Assembly (NCBI GenBank): GCA_009773635.1
Contig: WSYC01000006.1
Coordinates: forward strand, 212,720 to 276,719
Length of the DNA stretch: 64,000 nt
Direction: 5' to 3'
Source: Beijerinckiaceae bacterium
GTDB lineage: Bacteria; Pseudomonadota; Alphaproteobacteria; Rhizobiales; Beijerinckiaceae
Below, one piece after another: positions 16,635 through 27,503 of this stretch. Below the pieces are notes generated by a model that was given only the letters and a program-made list of their open reading frames with translations, was not told where the DNA came from and did no database searches. How positions within the stretch are numbered: the first letter of the stretch is position 1; each line of letters begins with the position of its first letter. Made by a program: the position numbers and the translations under genes.

Positions 16635-17516
16635 ATGAGCGCTGACCTTTCAACCACCGTGAGCTCGGCCAAGGGCACGGATCAGGATGCCGCACCGGTT
16701 TTCGCGCTTGAGGAAACCTTCCTCGGCATTTCGAAAAGCCGCTGGCCGGGTATCATCGCGCCGCTCGTCACCGGCCTGATCTTTATCGGGTTCTGGGAGG
16801 GGATCGTCCGCCTCAAGGGCATTCCGTCCTATATCCTGCCGGGCCCGATCATCATCCTGCAGACCCTGTTCGCCGATTGGGCAACACTTTCAATCGCGCT
16901 CGGTGTGACCCTGAAGATCACCTTTGCGGCGCTGATCGCGGCGGTGAGCGTGGGCGTCGCACTTGCGATCCTGTTCACGCAATCCAAGTGGCTGGAGCGT
17001 TCGCTCCTGCCCTATGCCGTCATTTTGCAGGTGACGCCGGTGGTCTCGATCGCGCCGCTCATCATCATCTGGGTGGGCGACGTGAACCTGTCGTTGCTGA
17101 TCTGCGCGTGGCTGGTGGCGTTTTTTCCCATCCTGTCGAACACGATCATGGGGCTGAGTTCGGCGGATCACAACCTGGTCTCGCTGTTCCAGCTTTATGG
17201 CGCCAACCGCTGGCAGACCCTGCGCTACCTGCGCCTGCCGGCGGCGCTGCCGTTCTTCCTTTCCGGGCTGAAGATTTCCGGCGGTCTGGCGTTGATCGGC
17301 GCGGTGGTGGCGGAATTTGTCGCGGGCACGGGGGGAACGGCGTCGGGGCTGGCGTATCGCATTCTTGAATCGGGCTACCAGCTCAAGATCCCGCGGATGT
17401 TCGCGGCGCTGCTGCTGATCTCGACCTCGGGGATCCTGATCTTCCTGACAACATCCTATATCTCGCACCGGCTGCTGCATCGCTGGCACGAGAGCGCCAT
17501 CAAACGCGAGAGCTGA
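16635..17516 (+). CDS. ABC transporter permease, NitT/TauT type
   Basis: Inner-membrane permease of about 293 aa with six or so helices and the EAA-like loop LFQLYGANRWQTLRYLRLPAALPF near residue 185, the contact site for the ATPase. ATG 16635 follows AGAGGG; an in-frame ATG at 16611 overlapping the ATPase stop is an alternative. It completes the binding protein-ATPase-permease set. No terminator is obvious after it. Confidence 0.9.
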   Translation: MSADLSTTVSSAKGTDQDAAPVFALEETFLGISKSRWPGIIAPLVTGLIFIGFWEGIVRLKGIPSYILPGPIIILQTLFADWATLSIALGVTLKITFAALIAAVSVGVALAILFTQSKWLERSLLPYAVILQVTPVVSIAPLIIIWVGDVNLSLLICAWLVAFFPILSNTIMGLSSADHNLVSLFQLYGANRWQTLRYLRLPAALPFFLSGLKISGGLALIGAVVAEFVAGTGGTASGLAYRILESGYQLKIPRMFAALLLISTSGILIFLTTSYISHRLLHRWHESAIKRES

Positions 17517-17606
17517 GAGCGCAGGGAAGGGCACCCACAGCCCGTTTTGTCTCGATGTGCGTTTGATTTTCAGGCAGATTGCAGGCAATTTGCGCGAAGA
17601 TACGTG

Positions 17607-17621
17607 TTTCGAATATCGAAA
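17607..17621. promoter_or_regulatory. 15-bp palindrome upstream of the GGDEF gene
   Basis: TTTCGA-ATA-TCGAAA is a perfect palindrome 63 nt before the ATG of the diguanylate cyclase, in a locally AT-rich 167-nt gap. It is a candidate operator; no dedicated regulator is adjacent. Confidence 0.35.
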
Positions 17622-17683
17622 TCGGAACTTCTTAAAGGTTTTCTGGTATCAGGTACCCTCTTGAAACGGGGTGAATACCGGAT

Positions 17684-18595
17684 ATGCGCATCCTGCTGGC
17701 AGAGCCCAGCCGCATCGGCCGCACGATTGTCGCCAACATGGTCACTGCCGATGGCCATGACGTGGTGTGCAGTGGCGATGCCGATGTCGCGCTCGACTAC
17801 ATGCGCTCCGGGCAGCCGTTCGATGTGCTGATCACCGCCATCGAATTTGCCTCAATGTCCGGTTTCGAGCTGTGCTGGGAAGCCAAGCTCTGCGCGGATC
17901 AGAGCAATCCCGTCTATGTCATCGTCCTGTCCTGTTCGCATGACGAGCTGAAGCTTGTCGAGGCGCTCGATTGCGGTGCGGATGAGTTCATCACCAAGCC
18001 GCCGCGGCAGAGCGAGCTGCTCGCCCGCCTGCGCGCAGCCGGGCGGCTGCTCTCCGCGCAGCATGATCTCATCCGCCTTGCTTCCTACGACAGCCTGACC
18101 AACCTGCGGAATCGTCGCTCCTTCTTCGAGGAGCTCGACAAGTGCGCGACCTGCGATAAACCGATCTCGATCATGATGTTCGACGTCGACCACTTCAAGA
18201 AGGTCAACGATCAGTATGGCCATGATGCGGGTGATGATGTCCTGCGCGAGATCGGCCGGCGTGTGGTTGCGATCGACAAGGGCTTTTCGCGCCTTGGCGG
18301 CGAGGAGTTTGCCCTGATCATCAAGGCGCAGCTGCGTGAGGCCGGCGATATCGCCGAGGCCATCCGCAAGGCGATCTGCACCGAGCCGTTCGAGACCTGC
18401 GCCGGGCCGCTGGCCATTTCAGCGAGTATCGGGGTTGCCGAGCGCGCGCTTGGCGTGCCGTTCGATCTGGTGCTGAAGGAAGCGGATGTCGCGCTCTATG
18501 CTTCGAAATCCGGCGGGCGCAACCGCGTCACGCTCTCGCGAACGGGGGCTGAAAGCGGCGCCATCATGCATATGAGCGTCTCGAAGGTTGCCTGA
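17684..18595 (+). CDS. Receiver-like/GGDEF protein, putative diguanylate cyclase
   Basis: 303-aa cytoplasmic protein: a response-regulator receiver fold (about 1-120) followed by a GGDEF domain (about 130-290). The catalytic loop RLGGEEFAL near residue 206 is intact, as are the substrate residues in FDVDHFKKVNDQYGHDAGD, so c-di-GMP synthesis from GTP is expected. The expected phospho-acceptor Asp is replaced by Ala52 (DVLITAIEF), and the acidic pair at strand 1 is reduced to Glu7, while the conserved Lys (FITKPP) remains. The receiver is therefore unlikely to be phosphorylated. No RxxD inhibitory site is seen at the usual place. The gene stands alone, followed at once by an IS6 relic. Confidence 0.9.
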   Translation: MRILLAEPSRIGRTIVANMVTADGHDVVCSGDADVALDYMRSGQPFDVLITAIEFASMSGFELCWEAKLCADQSNPVYVIVLSCSHDELKLVEALDCGADEFITKPPRQSELLARLRAAGRLLSAQHDLIRLASYDSLTNLRNRRSFFEELDKCATCDKPISIMMFDVDHFKKVNDQYGHDAGDDVLREIGRRVVAIDKGFSRLGGEEFALIIKAQLREAGDIAEAIRKAICTEPFETCAGPLAISASIGVAERALGVPFDLVLKEADVALYASKSGGRNRVTLSRTGAESGAIMHMSVSKVA

Positions 18596-18631
18596 CGACG
18601 TGCCGGGCAGCATGGCGGAGAGGGTGACCGC

Positions 18632-19281
18632 TATCCGCTGTCGCTGCGGAATGTCGAGGATCTGCTTCACGAGCGGGGTATCGATATCACCCACGAGACG
18701 GTGCGGCTCTGGTGGAACCGGTTCGGAACCATTTTGGCTGCTGAGATCAGGCGAAACCGCGTTCAGGCGATGCGGGCTTTCTGCCATCGGCGGTGGCATC
18801 TTGACGAGGTCTTCGTGAAGATCAACGGCGAGAAACACTACCTCTGGCGCGCGGCTGATCACGAAGGCGAGGCCCTCGAAAGCTTCGTCGCAAGACGCCG
18901 GGACAAGAAGGCGGCGTTGAACCACAGGTCCGCGTAGCGAAATTCCTCAGGAAATCGCTTAAACGTCATGGCGCCACCGAAGCCATCGTAACCGAGCGGC
19001 TGGCGTCTTATGGCGCGGCACTCAGAGTTCAGGGTGTTTTCGGCAAGCGCGAGGTTGGGCGGTGGGCCAACAACCGCTCGGAAAACTCACAGCAGCCGTT
19101 TCGACGACGAGAGCGAGCGATGCTGCGGTTCCGGCGGATGCGAAGTCTGCAGAAGTTTGCCGCGCCGCACGGCTCCAGTCACAACCGCTCCAACGGGGAA
19201 CGTCGCCTCTCTTCCAGGGCCATATTCAAGGAACGCCGCACCGCCGCTCTCACGGAGTGGCGTCAGCTTTGCGTGGCCTGA
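18632..19281 (+). pseudogene. IS6-family transposase remnant, 5'-truncated and frameshifted
   Basis: Two consecutive frames give one IS6-type (DDE) transposase. Frame A (18632-18919) reads YPLSLRNVEDLLHERGIDIT and later HLDEVFVKINGEKHYLWRAAD, containing the first catalytic Asp. Frame B (18940-19281) resumes with KFLRKSLKRHGATEAIVTERL (second Asp replaced by Glu) and ends with RRRERAMLRFRRMRSLQKF and EWRQLCVA. About 20 extra bases at 18920-18939 separate them and bring a TAG. The first 35 or so residues of the family are missing. The element is dead. It lies 36 nt after the GGDEF stop. Confidence 0.85.
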
Positions 19282-19317
19282 CGACTGGCGAGGGCAGGGT
19301 ATCCTGAGACCATTTTG

Positions 19318-19334
19318 GTTTGTTCGACAGCACC
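19318..19334. mobile_element. Probable right end (inverted repeat) of the IS6 relic
   Basis: GTTTGTTCGACAGCACC lies 36 nt after the transposase stop and resembles IS6-family ends, which read GG(T/C)-CTGTC/G- inwards. It ends 3 nt before the stop codon of the ABC ATPase on the other strand. No matching left end is visible, consistent with truncation. A search for a target duplication fails because one end is gone. Confidence 0.4.
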
Positions 19335-19337
19335 TTT

Positions 19338-21097
<1,760 letters not shown>

Positions 21098-21101
<4 letters not shown>

Positions 21102-22021
21102 TCTGCGGCCTTTGATTGCGCCTGGAAGGTTGCGATCCGTTCTATGCGCTCGATATGGCCGGGCACATCATCGAAACCGGCCAATGGCCGATACCAGCGT
21201 CGCGCGGTCTGCTCGACCGGGATGACGGCGCGGAACGCATCCGCACCAAAAACCTGCCAATCGATCGTTTCAGCGTTGAGGTTGAGCAAACCGAACGCGC
21301 CGCACGCTTCGCCCGCGCCGTTTTCCGGCGACATCACGAAGCTCTCGGTCAGGGATTGCTGCGTCAGGTGCGGGATACCGTCGATGGTCGTCACTGTGTT
21401 CCAGTGGACATGGCCGGCGAGGCAAAGGGTAGGGACCTTGCTCGCCCGCAACACATCGCGGACCAGTTCGGCATGCTGCGGATAGGTTGAGGAACCGGGG
21501 TTGCGCTGGAAATAGTAATTCCCGATCTGCGAGTGTCCCGAAACCGGCACATGGCTGGCGACCAGCAGCGGACGATCCGCTTCGGCGATCGCGTTTGCCA
21601 ACCAGGCGATATCGCTTTTTGGGCATTGGAAGCCGTCGGGACGCTGGATCCGCGTATCGGCGCGCCACAGAACGATGCGCCAGCCGCCGGCATCGAGGAT
21701 CTGGTGCGTCAGGGATTGGCCAAGGATTTCCTCGTTCTGCGCTACCGAGAGGAAATCCCGGTCATGGTTGCCGCAGAGGTGATGAACCGGGCAAACCGCG
21801 CGAATCGGCTCGAATGCGGCATTCACCTCGCGCTCGAGGATCACGTCAGTCTCAGGATCCTCATCGGAAATCCTGTCACCAAGGTCGAGCACGAGATCCG
21901 GCTTCTCCTGCGAGACAAACGCGGCGAAATCGGCCATCAGGCGCAGCGCGCTGCCGCCCTTTTTGGCTTCGGCATCCTTGCCGTGATGGATATCCGTGAC
22001 GATCGCGATTTTGAGGTTCAT
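21098..22021 (-). CDS. Metallophosphoesterase (calcineurin-like)
   Basis: 307-aa dinuclear-metal phosphoesterase. All five blocks are present: TDIHHG (residue 9), LDLGDRISDED (about 45), CGNHDRDFL (about 84), ASHVPVSGHS (about 155) and LAGHVHWN (about 201). No signal peptide, so it is cytoplasmic. It lies between the binding protein and the ATPase of a Dpp-type operon and overlaps the ATPase by 4 nt, so it likely acts on the imported solute. A phosphomonoester or phosphodiester substrate is inferred from family. Confidence 0.9.
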
Positions 22022-22092
22022 GAACCTGTTCCTGCAACAAATGACGGGAGATCCGCACCGCGTCGGCGGTGCGGATCGGGGAGCATCAAAGC

Positions 22093-23658
22093 TCAGTTGG
22101 TCGCGATGTTGATCTTGCCGGCGCGGAAATCGAGCACATACGGGATATGGCCGGGCAGGGGCTTCCAGTTGATGCTCTTTTTCACGCCATAGGATTCGAA
22201 GGGCTGCCAGAGCACCAGAACCGGCGGGTCATTCCTGATGTAGTCCATCAGCTCGGCATAGGCCTTCTTGCGATCTTCGAGTTTTGGCGAAAAGCGGAAG
22301 CGCTCCCACATCGCCTTGTAGGTGGCATCCGGCTTGAACCGGCCTTCGGCAAAGGAGGCGGCTTCGGGTGCCCACATCGTGCCGAACGAGCCGGCGGGAT
22401 CGGGGAAATACATCGGGTTCGACCAGTTCCGGCTCATCATCTCCGGCTTGTTGCCTGTCCAGGCCTCCTCGACATTGATCCGGACGTTGATGCCGACAGC
22501 ACCCCACATTTCCTTGAGGGCCTGGGCGGCGAGAAGCGCGTTCGTGTAATAGCCCGAGCCGGTATCGAAGCGGATCTCGAAGCCGTCATATCCGGACTTC
22601 TTGAGCAGCTCCTTGGCCTTGACCGGATCATATTCGAAGGTCTTCAGCTCCGGCATGAACAAGCCGCCATATTGCGGATAGGTATGCGTGCTCGGGATCG
22701 CCGCCTTGCCGAGCCAGAGCGCCTCGTTCAGCGTCTTGCGGTCGATGGCGTAGTTCATCGCCTGCCGCAATTCCTTGCTGGCCATTTTGGCGTGCTGGGT
22801 ATTGTAGATCACCACATGGAAGAGCGGCGTCACGATGCTTTCCGCACGCAGCTTCGCATCTTGCGAAATGATGGAGATCTGGTCCGGTGGAACATTGGTG
22901 ATGATGTCAACCTCACCATTCTTCAGCGCGGTGATGCGGCCGGACAACTCGGGGATGCGGCGCACGGTGATTTTCTTGAACGGGGCCTGCTCGCCCCAGA
23001 ACTCGTCGAAACGCTCGTAGACGATATGCTGGTTGGGGACGAATTCCGTGACCTTGTAGGGGCCGGTGCCGATCGGCTTGAGGCCGAAGGCTTCATAATC
23101 GGAGGGTTCGTCCTTGGCGGCGTCGCCCGTGAGACCCATCATGTAAGCCTTCGGGACGATCATCGTCTGCTGGATGTTGAGCAACGTCTCGAAAAGCGGC
23201 TCTTCGCGGTAGGTCGAGATCCGGATGGTTTCGGCATCGACCACATCGACCTTCTCGATGTTGGGGATGAAATCCTTCTTGCGCAGCAGGTAGGGCGGGA
23301 AAGTCGTGTTGATGATGCGATCAATCGAGTACTTGATATCCTCGGCGGTCATCGTCGCGCCGTTGTGAAATTTCACGCCCTGGCGGATCTTGAATTCCAT
23401 CACCGTCGGCGAAATCAGCTTCCAGGATGTCGCAATGCCCGGCTTCCAGACCGGTTCGGACTTCATGTGATCCTTCTCGATCAGCGTGTCGAACGCGTTG
23501 TAATAGTGCTGGGAGCCGACATTGGAATGATCGCGGCCCGGATCGAGGTAGGCCGACATATTCTGGACGCCGACCTTGAGCTCCTGCGTCATGGCGGAAG
23601 TGCCAAAGGCCAGCGCTGCGACTGTAGTTGCGAGGAAGATTTTTAGGCTTCTGGTCAT
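22093..23658 (-). CDS. ABC transporter substrate-binding protein, SBP_bac_5 (Dpp/Opp) family
   Basis: Periplasmic binding protein of about 521 aa. ATG 23658 follows AAGGAG and yields a signal peptide (TRSLKIFLATTVAALAFGTSAMTQ); the longer frame has a Cys-rich non-signal extension. Family features include KFHNGATMTAEDIKYSID near residue 105 and GTGPYKVTEFVPN near 175. It is third in the operon after the two permeases. Ligand is uncertain; the phosphatases and the SIS-domain regulator nearby suggest a phosphorylated or sugar-containing compound. Confidence 0.9.
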   Translation of the reverse strand: MTRSLKIFLATTVAALAFGTSAMTQELKVGVQNMSAYLDPGRDHSNVGSQHYYNAFDTLIEKDHMKSEPVWKPGIATSWKLISPTVMEFKIRQGVKFHNGATMTAEDIKYSIDRIINTTFPPYLLRKKDFIPNIEKVDVVDAETIRISTYREEPLFETLLNIQQTMIVPKAYMMGLTGDAAKDEPSDYEAFGLKPIGTGPYKVTEFVPNQHIVYERFDEFWGEQAPFKKITVRRIPELSGRITALKNGEVDIITNVPPDQISIISQDAKLRAESIVTPLFHVVIYNTQHAKMASKELRQAMNYAIDRKTLNEALWLGKAAIPSTHTYPQYGGLFMPELKTFEYDPVKAKELLKKSGYDGFEIRFDTGSGYYTNALLAAQALKEMWGAVGINVRINVEEAWTGNKPEMMSRNWSNPMYFPDPAGSFGTMWAPEAASFAEGRFKPDATYKAMWERFRFSPKLEDRKKAYAELMDYIRNDPPVLVLWQPFESYGVKKSINWKPLPGHIPYVLDFRAGKINIATN

Positions 23659-23692
23659 TGATCCAGCTCCTTCTGGGTGCAAAAATACGGGT

Positions 23693-24685
23693 TCATCGTT
23701 CACGCAAACGAACGTCGAGATGGTCGCGCAGCCAGTCGCCCAGCAGCATGACGGTGAGCGAAACAAGCATGATCAGGAGCGCCGGCGAGGCGACGACCCA
23801 GGGCGCGGTCGGCATGTAATCGCGCCCCAGGCCCACCATCGAACCGAGCGTCGCGGTGGGGGGCTGCACCCCGAGGCCCAGGAACGAGAGCGCGCTTTCA
23901 AGGAGGATCAGGTTCGAGATGTTCAGCGTGAACATCACGATCACCGGCGAAACGATGTTGGGCAGGACGTGCCGGATGGCGATGCGCACCGGCGTTGCGC
24001 CCGCCGCGCGTGCTGCTTCGATATAGGGCATCTCGCGGAGGGTCAGCACCTGAGCGCGGATCAACCGCGCAAACTGCGCCCAATAGGCGAGGCTGAGCAC
24101 GCAGACGAGGACAATCGTCGAGGCACCGGCCAGCGCGATTACCAACAGCGCAACCAGCGTGAAAGGAACGGAGATCTTCACGTCGCACAGCCCCATGATC
24201 AGGGCATCGACGATGCCGCCCACCATGCCGGAAACCAGCCCGGCGAGGGCTCCCAGGACCAACCCCATCGCGGCGCCAAAGAGCGCGATCAACAGTGTGA
24301 GGCGCAGGCCATAAAGGCAGCGCGAGAGCATGTCGCGGCCAAGCTGGTCGGTGCCAAGAAGGTATCGCGGATCGGCGCGCTCGAAGCCGACAGGCGGGCG
24401 CAGCCGCGCCAGAAGCCGTTGTGCGTCTGGTTCAAACGGCGCGATCAGTGGCGCAAGGATGGCTGCGCCGAGCAGAACGATGGCTAGAACTGTGGCGATT
24501 GTCACGACCGGATCAAACCGCATCCGGCGACGCGCAGGTGGAGGAGGAGAGCTTTCCGCCGGTCGAGCCGGCATTACTTCCGGCGCGGCACTGGGCGCCA
24601 GTAGCGTAAGGCTCGGGGCCGGAACAGGCTTTTCTGGAGCATCCCGCCGGTCCTGAATCGCGCGTCGCTCAAGAGCTGTGCTCAT
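23693..24685 (-). CDS. ABC transporter permease, DppC type
   Basis: 330 aa. After an unusual Pro/Ala/Arg-rich N-terminal extension of about 55 residues come the DppC-family helices, the stretch LLGTDQLGRDMLSRCLYGLRL near residue 110 and the EAA loop IEAARAAGATPVRIAIRHVLPN near 225. Its start overlaps the DppB-type gene by 4 nt (ATGA). It pairs with that subunit to form the translocation channel. The extension could be an over-long start; an in-frame ATG (M55) stands just before the first helix. Confidence 0.9.
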   Translation of the reverse strand: MSTALERRAIQDRRDAPEKPVPAPSLTLLAPSAAPEVMPARPAESSPPPPARRRMRFDPVVTIATVLAIVLLGAAILAPLIAPFEPDAQRLLARLRPPVGFERADPRYLLGTDQLGRDMLSRCLYGLRLTLLIALFGAAMGLVLGALAGLVSGMVGGIVDALIMGLCDVKISVPFTLVALLVIALAGASTIVLVCVLSLAYWAQFARLIRAQVLTLREMPYIEAARAAGATPVRIAIRHVLPNIVSPVIVMFTLNISNLILLESALSFLGLGVQPPTATLGSMVGLGRDYMPTAPWVVASPALLIMLVSLTVMLLGDWLRDHLDVRLRER

Positions 24686-25611
24686 GTTGCTGCTCCGCCA
24701 AGCCGGACCCTGGGGTCAACCGCACTGTAAATCAGGTCGATCAGCAGGTTGATGGTGACAACGGTGCAGGCGACGATCAGCACGCCGAATTGAATGACCG
24801 GGTAATCGCGCCGCAGGGTTGCCCCGACGAGCAAATCGCCGATGCCGTTCCAGGCGAACACCGTTTCAACCACGACCGCGCCCGAGACGAGCGTCGTCAT
24901 CTGGAGGCCGATCACGGTGATGACCGGGATGAGCGCATTCCTCAGGCCATGGCGCAGGATGACGGCTTTTTCCGAAAGACCCTTAGCGCGTGCGGTGCGG
25001 ATGTAGTCCTGCGAGAGCACATCAAGCATCGAATTGCGCGTGTAGCGCACCAGGGAGGCGACGAAAAATGCCGAAAGCGCCAGAACCGGCATGACATAAT
25101 GCGCCAAGGTCGCCGAGCCAGCGCTTGGCAGCCATTGCAGGGAGAACGAGAAGATCAGCAGGAAAAGAATAGCCAGCACGAAATTGGGGACCGCATAGCC
25201 GAGGAAAGCGAGGAGCAGCACGGCATTGCCGAGCGAGGTGTTTCGCCATACCGCCGAGACAATCCCCAGTGGCACGCCGACGCCAACCGTCACCACGAGC
25301 GTTGCTGCGAGCAGTGAAACGCTTCGCCAAACTCGTTCCCCGAAGATGACGGCCACCGAGCGGCGTTCCATCAGGCCAAGCCCGAATTCACCTTCGACAA
25401 GCGACTTCCAGAAATTCGAGTATTGCGTCCAGAGCGGCTGATCGAGCCCAAAATAGGCGATCATCGCATCCCGTGACTGCGGATCGAGTCCTTCGGGCAT
25501 CAGGAAGTCGATGGGATTTCCTGTTACGCGCGTTGCGAGAAACACGACGGTCGTGATCACCCAGAGCGTGACCAGCATGCGCCCAAAACGACCGGCCAGA
25601 TACTCAAGCAT
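24682..25611 (-). CDS. ABC transporter permease, DppB type
   Basis: About 309 aa with six helices. The first, YLAGRFGRMLVTLWVITTVVFL, and the pattern GLDQPLWTQYSNFWKSLVEGEFG are standard for DppB/OppB; the EAA loop IRTARAKGLSEKAVILRHGLRNA lies near residue 200. ATG 25611 follows GGGAGCGAG; the open frame extends upstream but with no membrane or conserved content. It is the first gene of the five-gene minus-strand operon, divergent from the RpiR regulator. Confidence 0.9.
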   Translation of the reverse strand: MLEYLAGRFGRMLVTLWVITTVVFLATRVTGNPIDFLMPEGLDPQSRDAMIAYFGLDQPLWTQYSNFWKSLVEGEFGLGLMERRSVAVIFGERVWRSVSLLAATLVVTVGVGVPLGIVSAVWRNTSLGNAVLLLAFLGYAVPNFVLAILFLLIFSFSLQWLPSAGSATLAHYVMPVLALSAFFVASLVRYTRNSMLDVLSQDYIRTARAKGLSEKAVILRHGLRNALIPVITVIGLQMTTLVSGAVVVETVFAWNGIGDLLVGATLRRDYPVIQFGVLIVACTVVTINLLIDLIYSAVDPRVRLGGAAT

Positions 25612-25713
25612 CAGCGCTCGCTCCCGTGCTCCTGCCTCTTCGTACACAGGGATAGAGGCCGGGCATGACGCCTTGGTGACATTTAAGCAGCGAGAACATT
25701 TCTTATCTGAGTA

Positions 25714-25724
25714 AAATTCAATTT
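25714..25724. promoter_or_regulatory. AT-rich palindrome in the dpp/rpiR divergent region
   Basis: AAATT-C-AATTT is a perfect 11-bp palindrome within an AT-rich patch (about 25681-25730) of the 245-nt divergent gap, where both promoters should lie. It is a candidate site for the adjacent RpiR-type regulator. Confidence 0.35.
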
Positions 25725-25856
25725 GCCTCAACGCGATCCCGGCGCTTGACTGGGCCTCATGCACGACATCGGACCGGCTGCTGCTCCGCTTTTTCCAACG
25801 GCGCGGTGGATTTCCCTCTGGTCGAGGGCTATGTACCGGGTGCTGGAGGATGCTGA

Positions 25857-26714
25857 ATGGATTTCGTTCTTGCGCGCCTGAAGGCGTCCCTGCTCGATAT
25901 GCCGCCTGCGGCGCGACGTATCGCCACGGTCATGACATCGGCGCCCGACAAGGTGATCCGCATGTCTGTCGGCGAGTTGGCGGCGGCTGCGGAGACGAGC
26001 GAGGGCAGCGTTATCGGGCTTTGTCAGCAACTCATCGGGAAGGGTTTTCCAGACCTGAAGATCGCGATCGCGCAGGAGATCGCCGCCGGGCAATCCCTCC
26101 TGCACGAGGATGTGGTCGCGACGGACGACGCCCCCACCATCGCGCGCAAGATCGCCTCCAGCCACACGCTGGCGATTGAGGACACGGTCAAGGTGCTCGA
26201 CCCGCAGGCGGTTGATCGCGCCGTCAAGCACCTGCTTTCCGCGAGCAGGCTGGAGTTCTACGGCGTCGGCACGGCAGCGCCGATCGCCGAGGATGCCGCC
26301 TATCGCTTCCTGCGGCTTGGCATTCCCACCAAATGCGTCACCGATTCCCACACCCAGGCCGTCAGCGCTGCCTTTACCGGGCCGGATGTTGCGACCATCA
26401 CGATCAGCCATTCGGGGCGCACCCGCGAGACGATTGCCTCGACGCGTATCGCGAAGGAGGCGGGCGCGCGAACGATCTGCATCACCAATTACGGAAAGTC
26501 TCCGCTGCAGCAATACAGCGATGTCGTGCTCTACACCGCCGCGCAGGAGACGAAGTACCGGATGGAGGCGCTCTCCAGCCGTATCGCCCAGATGGTGGTG
26601 GTTGATATCCTGTACGCCCGGCTCGCCACCGAGCGCTGGTCGCAATCCCTGGACGCAATCAAGCGCTCCTACGATATCCTGGCCACGAAGCGGACCGAAA
26701 ACGGCTTAGAGTGA
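25857..26714 (+). CDS. MurR/RpiR family transcriptional regulator
   Basis: 285 aa: an N-terminal HTH_6 domain (about 1-77) with MSVGELAAAAETSEGSVIGLCQQLIGKGFPDLKIA, and a C-terminal SIS sugar-phosphate-binding domain (about 105-260) including YGVGTAAPIAEDAAYRF and ITISHSGRTRETI. Such regulators sense phosphosugars or related ligands. It is divergent from the Dpp-type operon and probably controls it. Its 3' end overlaps the convergent HAD phosphatase gene by 9 nt. Confidence 0.92.
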   Translation: MDFVLARLKASLLDMPPAARRIATVMTSAPDKVIRMSVGELAAAAETSEGSVIGLCQQLIGKGFPDLKIAIAQEIAAGQSLLHEDVVATDDAPTIARKIASSHTLAIEDTVKVLDPQAVDRAVKHLLSASRLEFYGVGTAAPIAEDAAYRFLRLGIPTKCVTDSHTQAVSAAFTGPDVATITISHSGRTRETIASTRIAKEAGARTICITNYGKSPLQQYSDVVLYTAAQETKYRMEALSSRIAQMVVVDILYARLATERWSQSLDAIKRSYDILATKRTENGLE

Positions 26715-27503
26715 TTTTTCCAGCCAAACGCCTACATCGGCGATGCTGCGACCGACGTGATCGCCCACTTCGATAAAACGGATGTTGGCATTCCGAGCCG
26801 CCTGTCCGTCGGTGGTCGGGTTGTCGCCGATCATGATCGCGCTTGCTCTTGGCCGTTGCAGCCGTTCGAGGGCACGGACCAGCATGTGTGCATCCGGCTT
26901 TCCATAGACCCGGTCCGGCGAGCGCCCGGCAAGTGCCATGATCGCCACCGTCAGACTGCCCGTCTCGGGTACCCGGAGGCACACCGGACCTGGGTGGAAT
27001 ACATCCGAATTGCTGGCATAGAACTTCGCCCCGGCAGCAACGGCGTTTCCGGCAGTCGCAAGCTTCGCGTAGTTGAAGCTTTCGTCGCGCCCGACCAGCA
27101 CGATTTCCGGTCGGTGATCCGACAGCTCCAATCCAAGGGATGATGCAAAGGCCTTCAGCTCTGGCGATCCCAAAATCATGACAGTCTTCCCAGGGTGCTC
27201 CCGCGCAATGTGTTCCGCGGCCGACACGCCAGCAAGAAAGATCAGGTCTGAGGGGATGTTCAGGCCCATCTCCCCCAATCTAGCCGCCATGCTTGCCGGC
27301 GTGTCGCTTGAGTTGTTGGTGACAATTGCGATACGCGAGTGATGGCGGGACACGAATTCGACTGCGCCCGGGATGGCTTGTCCGCCGCGGATGAGCGTTC
27401 CGTCGAGATCCAGCAGAAGTGCGCATTCCTGCTGTTCGAGGTGCGATCGAATGCCGTAGGTCTTGCCGACGATCCACGAGTCAGGAGCCAGTTTCGCAGC
27501 CAC
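26706..27503 (-). CDS. HAD-IIA family phosphatase (NagD-like)
   Basis: 265-aa haloacid dehalogenase-like hydrolase. Motif I is LLLDLDGTLIRGG (about residue 29), motif II VTNNSS (about 61), the Lys of motif III is in RVYGKPDAHM (about 205), and motif IV is MIGDNPTTDGQ (about 228). The capping domain between motifs II and III defines class IIA (NagD, PGP, AraL), which dephosphorylate sugar phosphates, nucleotides or glycerol phosphate. Together with the metallophosphoesterase and SIS regulator it suggests phosphate-ester metabolism. It has its own promoter region upstream (27504-27600). Confidence 0.88.
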   Translation of the reverse strand: MAAKLAPDSWIVGKTYGIRSHLEQQECALLLDLDGTLIRGGQAIPGAVEFVSRHHSRIAIVTNNSSDTPASMAARLGEMGLNIPSDLIFLAGVSAAEHIAREHPGKTVMILGSPELKAFASSLGLELSDHRPEIVLVGRDESFNYAKLATAGNAVAAGAKFYASNSDVFHPGPVCLRVPETGSLTVAIMALAGRSPDRVYGKPDAHMLVRALERLQRPRASAIMIGDNPTTDGQAARNANIRFIEVGDHVGRSIADVGVWLEKSL

